A stretch of 64,000 bases of DNA from CAVRGQ01 sp963720785 (lineage in GTDB: Bacteria; Actinomycetota; Acidimicrobiia; IMCC26256; DASPTH01), in NCBI GenBank assembly GCA_963720785.1, contig CAVRGQ010000008.1, positions 930,001 through 994,000 of the forward strand, read 5' to 3'. Positions 63,748 to 64,000 of the stretch are shown piece by piece. The translations under genes were made by a program, and so were the position numbers. The notes beneath the pieces were generated by a model. That model was not told the origin of the DNA, did no database searches, and worked only from the letters and a program-made list of their open reading frames with translations. Each line of letters starts with the position of its first letter. Positions within the stretch are counted from its first letter, which is position 1.

Positions 63748-64000
63748 TCAGACGGTCGCGGGGTCCACGGCCGCGTCGATGCCCGCGTCGACGCCCGCGT
63801 CCACCGCCTCAGCCGAGTAGCTGAGGATCGGGTCGGTCGGCTCGAGCACGCCGAGCGCGTGCATCATCCGGTGACCGCCGAGGTTCTGCGAGCAGGCGAA
63901 GAGGATCTCGACGATCTCGGCCGCGGTGAACACCTCGGCGAGCCAGCGGAAGGTGTCGTCGTCGATCGAGTGGTGGTCGTTGGCGAACATCTCGAAGAAC
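63748..64000 (-). CDS. Carboxymuconolactone decarboxylase/AhpD-like family protein, 5' part outside window
   Basis: The last 83 or so residues of a minus-strand gene whose start lies beyond base 64000. FTAAEIVEILFACSQNLGGH followed by RMMHALGVLEP is the typical C-terminal helix of CMD-domain proteins. Only one cysteine is seen, so an AhpD CxxC is not evident in this part. The C terminus is a low-complexity D-A-G/V repeat (VDAGVDAGIDAAVDPA). An internal ATG at 63988-63990 is probably not the start. Confidence 0.7.
   Translation of the reverse strand, partial: FFEMFANDHHSIDDDTFRWLAEVFTAAEIVEILFACSQNLGGHRMMHALGVLEPTDPILSYSAEAVDAGVDAGIDAAVDPATV

Noticed and set aside
63748..63800. Aspartate/alanine-rich repeat as a functional repeat domain
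   Set aside because: Short low-complexity tail at the end of a CMD-like protein; no repeat-fold periodicity of useful length.
1..64000. CRISPR arrays, tRNA or rRNA genes, prophage or plasmid functions
   Set aside because: No regular spaced repeats, cloverleaf sequences, integrases or replication genes were seen on either strand.

Overview
The window is very high in G+C, uses GTG (and some TTG) starts freely, and is packed with short overlapping genes joined by ATGA/GTGA/TGATG stop-start junctions. It is almost wholly lipid- or steroid-type acyl-CoA catabolism. This points to an actinobacterium, plausibly of the Acidimicrobiia type (inference from gene content and style; no rRNA is present). 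I see no tRNA, rRNA, CRISPR, transposase or phage gene.

Layout. 1-19.3 kb: about 22 leftward genes in tightly coupled operons. They include amidohydrolase-2 family proteins, SDR dehydrogenases, enoyl-CoA hydratases, an acyl-CoA dehydrogenase pair, three acyl-CoA ligases, a thioesterase and a GntR/FCD regulator. 19.4-22 kb: a rightward branched-chain-type ABC binding protein and a phosphotransferase-fold protein. 22-25.2 kb: a second acyl-CoA dehydrogenase pair and a hydratase, leftward. 25.3-26.1 kb: a divergent hydratase. 26.2-29.8 kb: a distinctive four-gene leftward operon containing a UGSC-family selenoprotein with an in-frame TGA at the Sec position, a conserved partner protein, a KAS III-like thiolase-fold protein and an uncharacterised protein. 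29.8-36.4 kb: rightward SDR, SnoaL-like protein, P450, ligase and a double CoA-transferase. 36.4-43.3 kb: leftward ligase, F420-type LLM oxidoreductase, carboxyltransferase, amidohydrolase and P450. 43.4-46.3 kb: rightward CoA-transferase, SnoaL-like protein and P450. 46.4-50.5 kb: leftward quinone oxidoreductase, hydratase, phosphotransferase and acyl-CoA dehydrogenase, divergent from a TetR regulator. 51.3-53.3 kb: DapB-like reductase and LLM oxidoreductase. 53.4-58.4 kb: ligase, SDR, DapB-like reductase and a Baeyer-Villiger-type monooxygenase. 58.4-62.4 kb: amidohydrolase, phosphotransferase and two SDRs. The window ends with an MFS exporter and a partial carboxymuconolactone-decarboxylase-like gene.

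How it works together (inference): substrate is taken up (ABC binding protein), hydroxylated or oxygenated (P450s, BVMO, LLM enzymes), activated to CoA thioesters (ligases, CoA-transferases), and beta-oxidised (acyl-CoA dehydrogenase pairs, hydratases, SDRs). Amidohydrolase-2 proteins may catalyse decarboxylation or hydrolytic ring cleavage. No gene fixes the substrate.

Three layers lie beyond the genes. A recurrent imperfect palindrome close to CGAAACGTCTAGACGTTTCG sits in most promoter gaps. Long hairpins fill the convergent gaps, one of them a repeat with two nearly identical copies 46 kb apart. Several genes look leaderless. Twelve genes carry what look like single-base frameshifts, most in GC-rich runs, with both halves conserved, so sequence error should be excluded before any is called a pseudogene.
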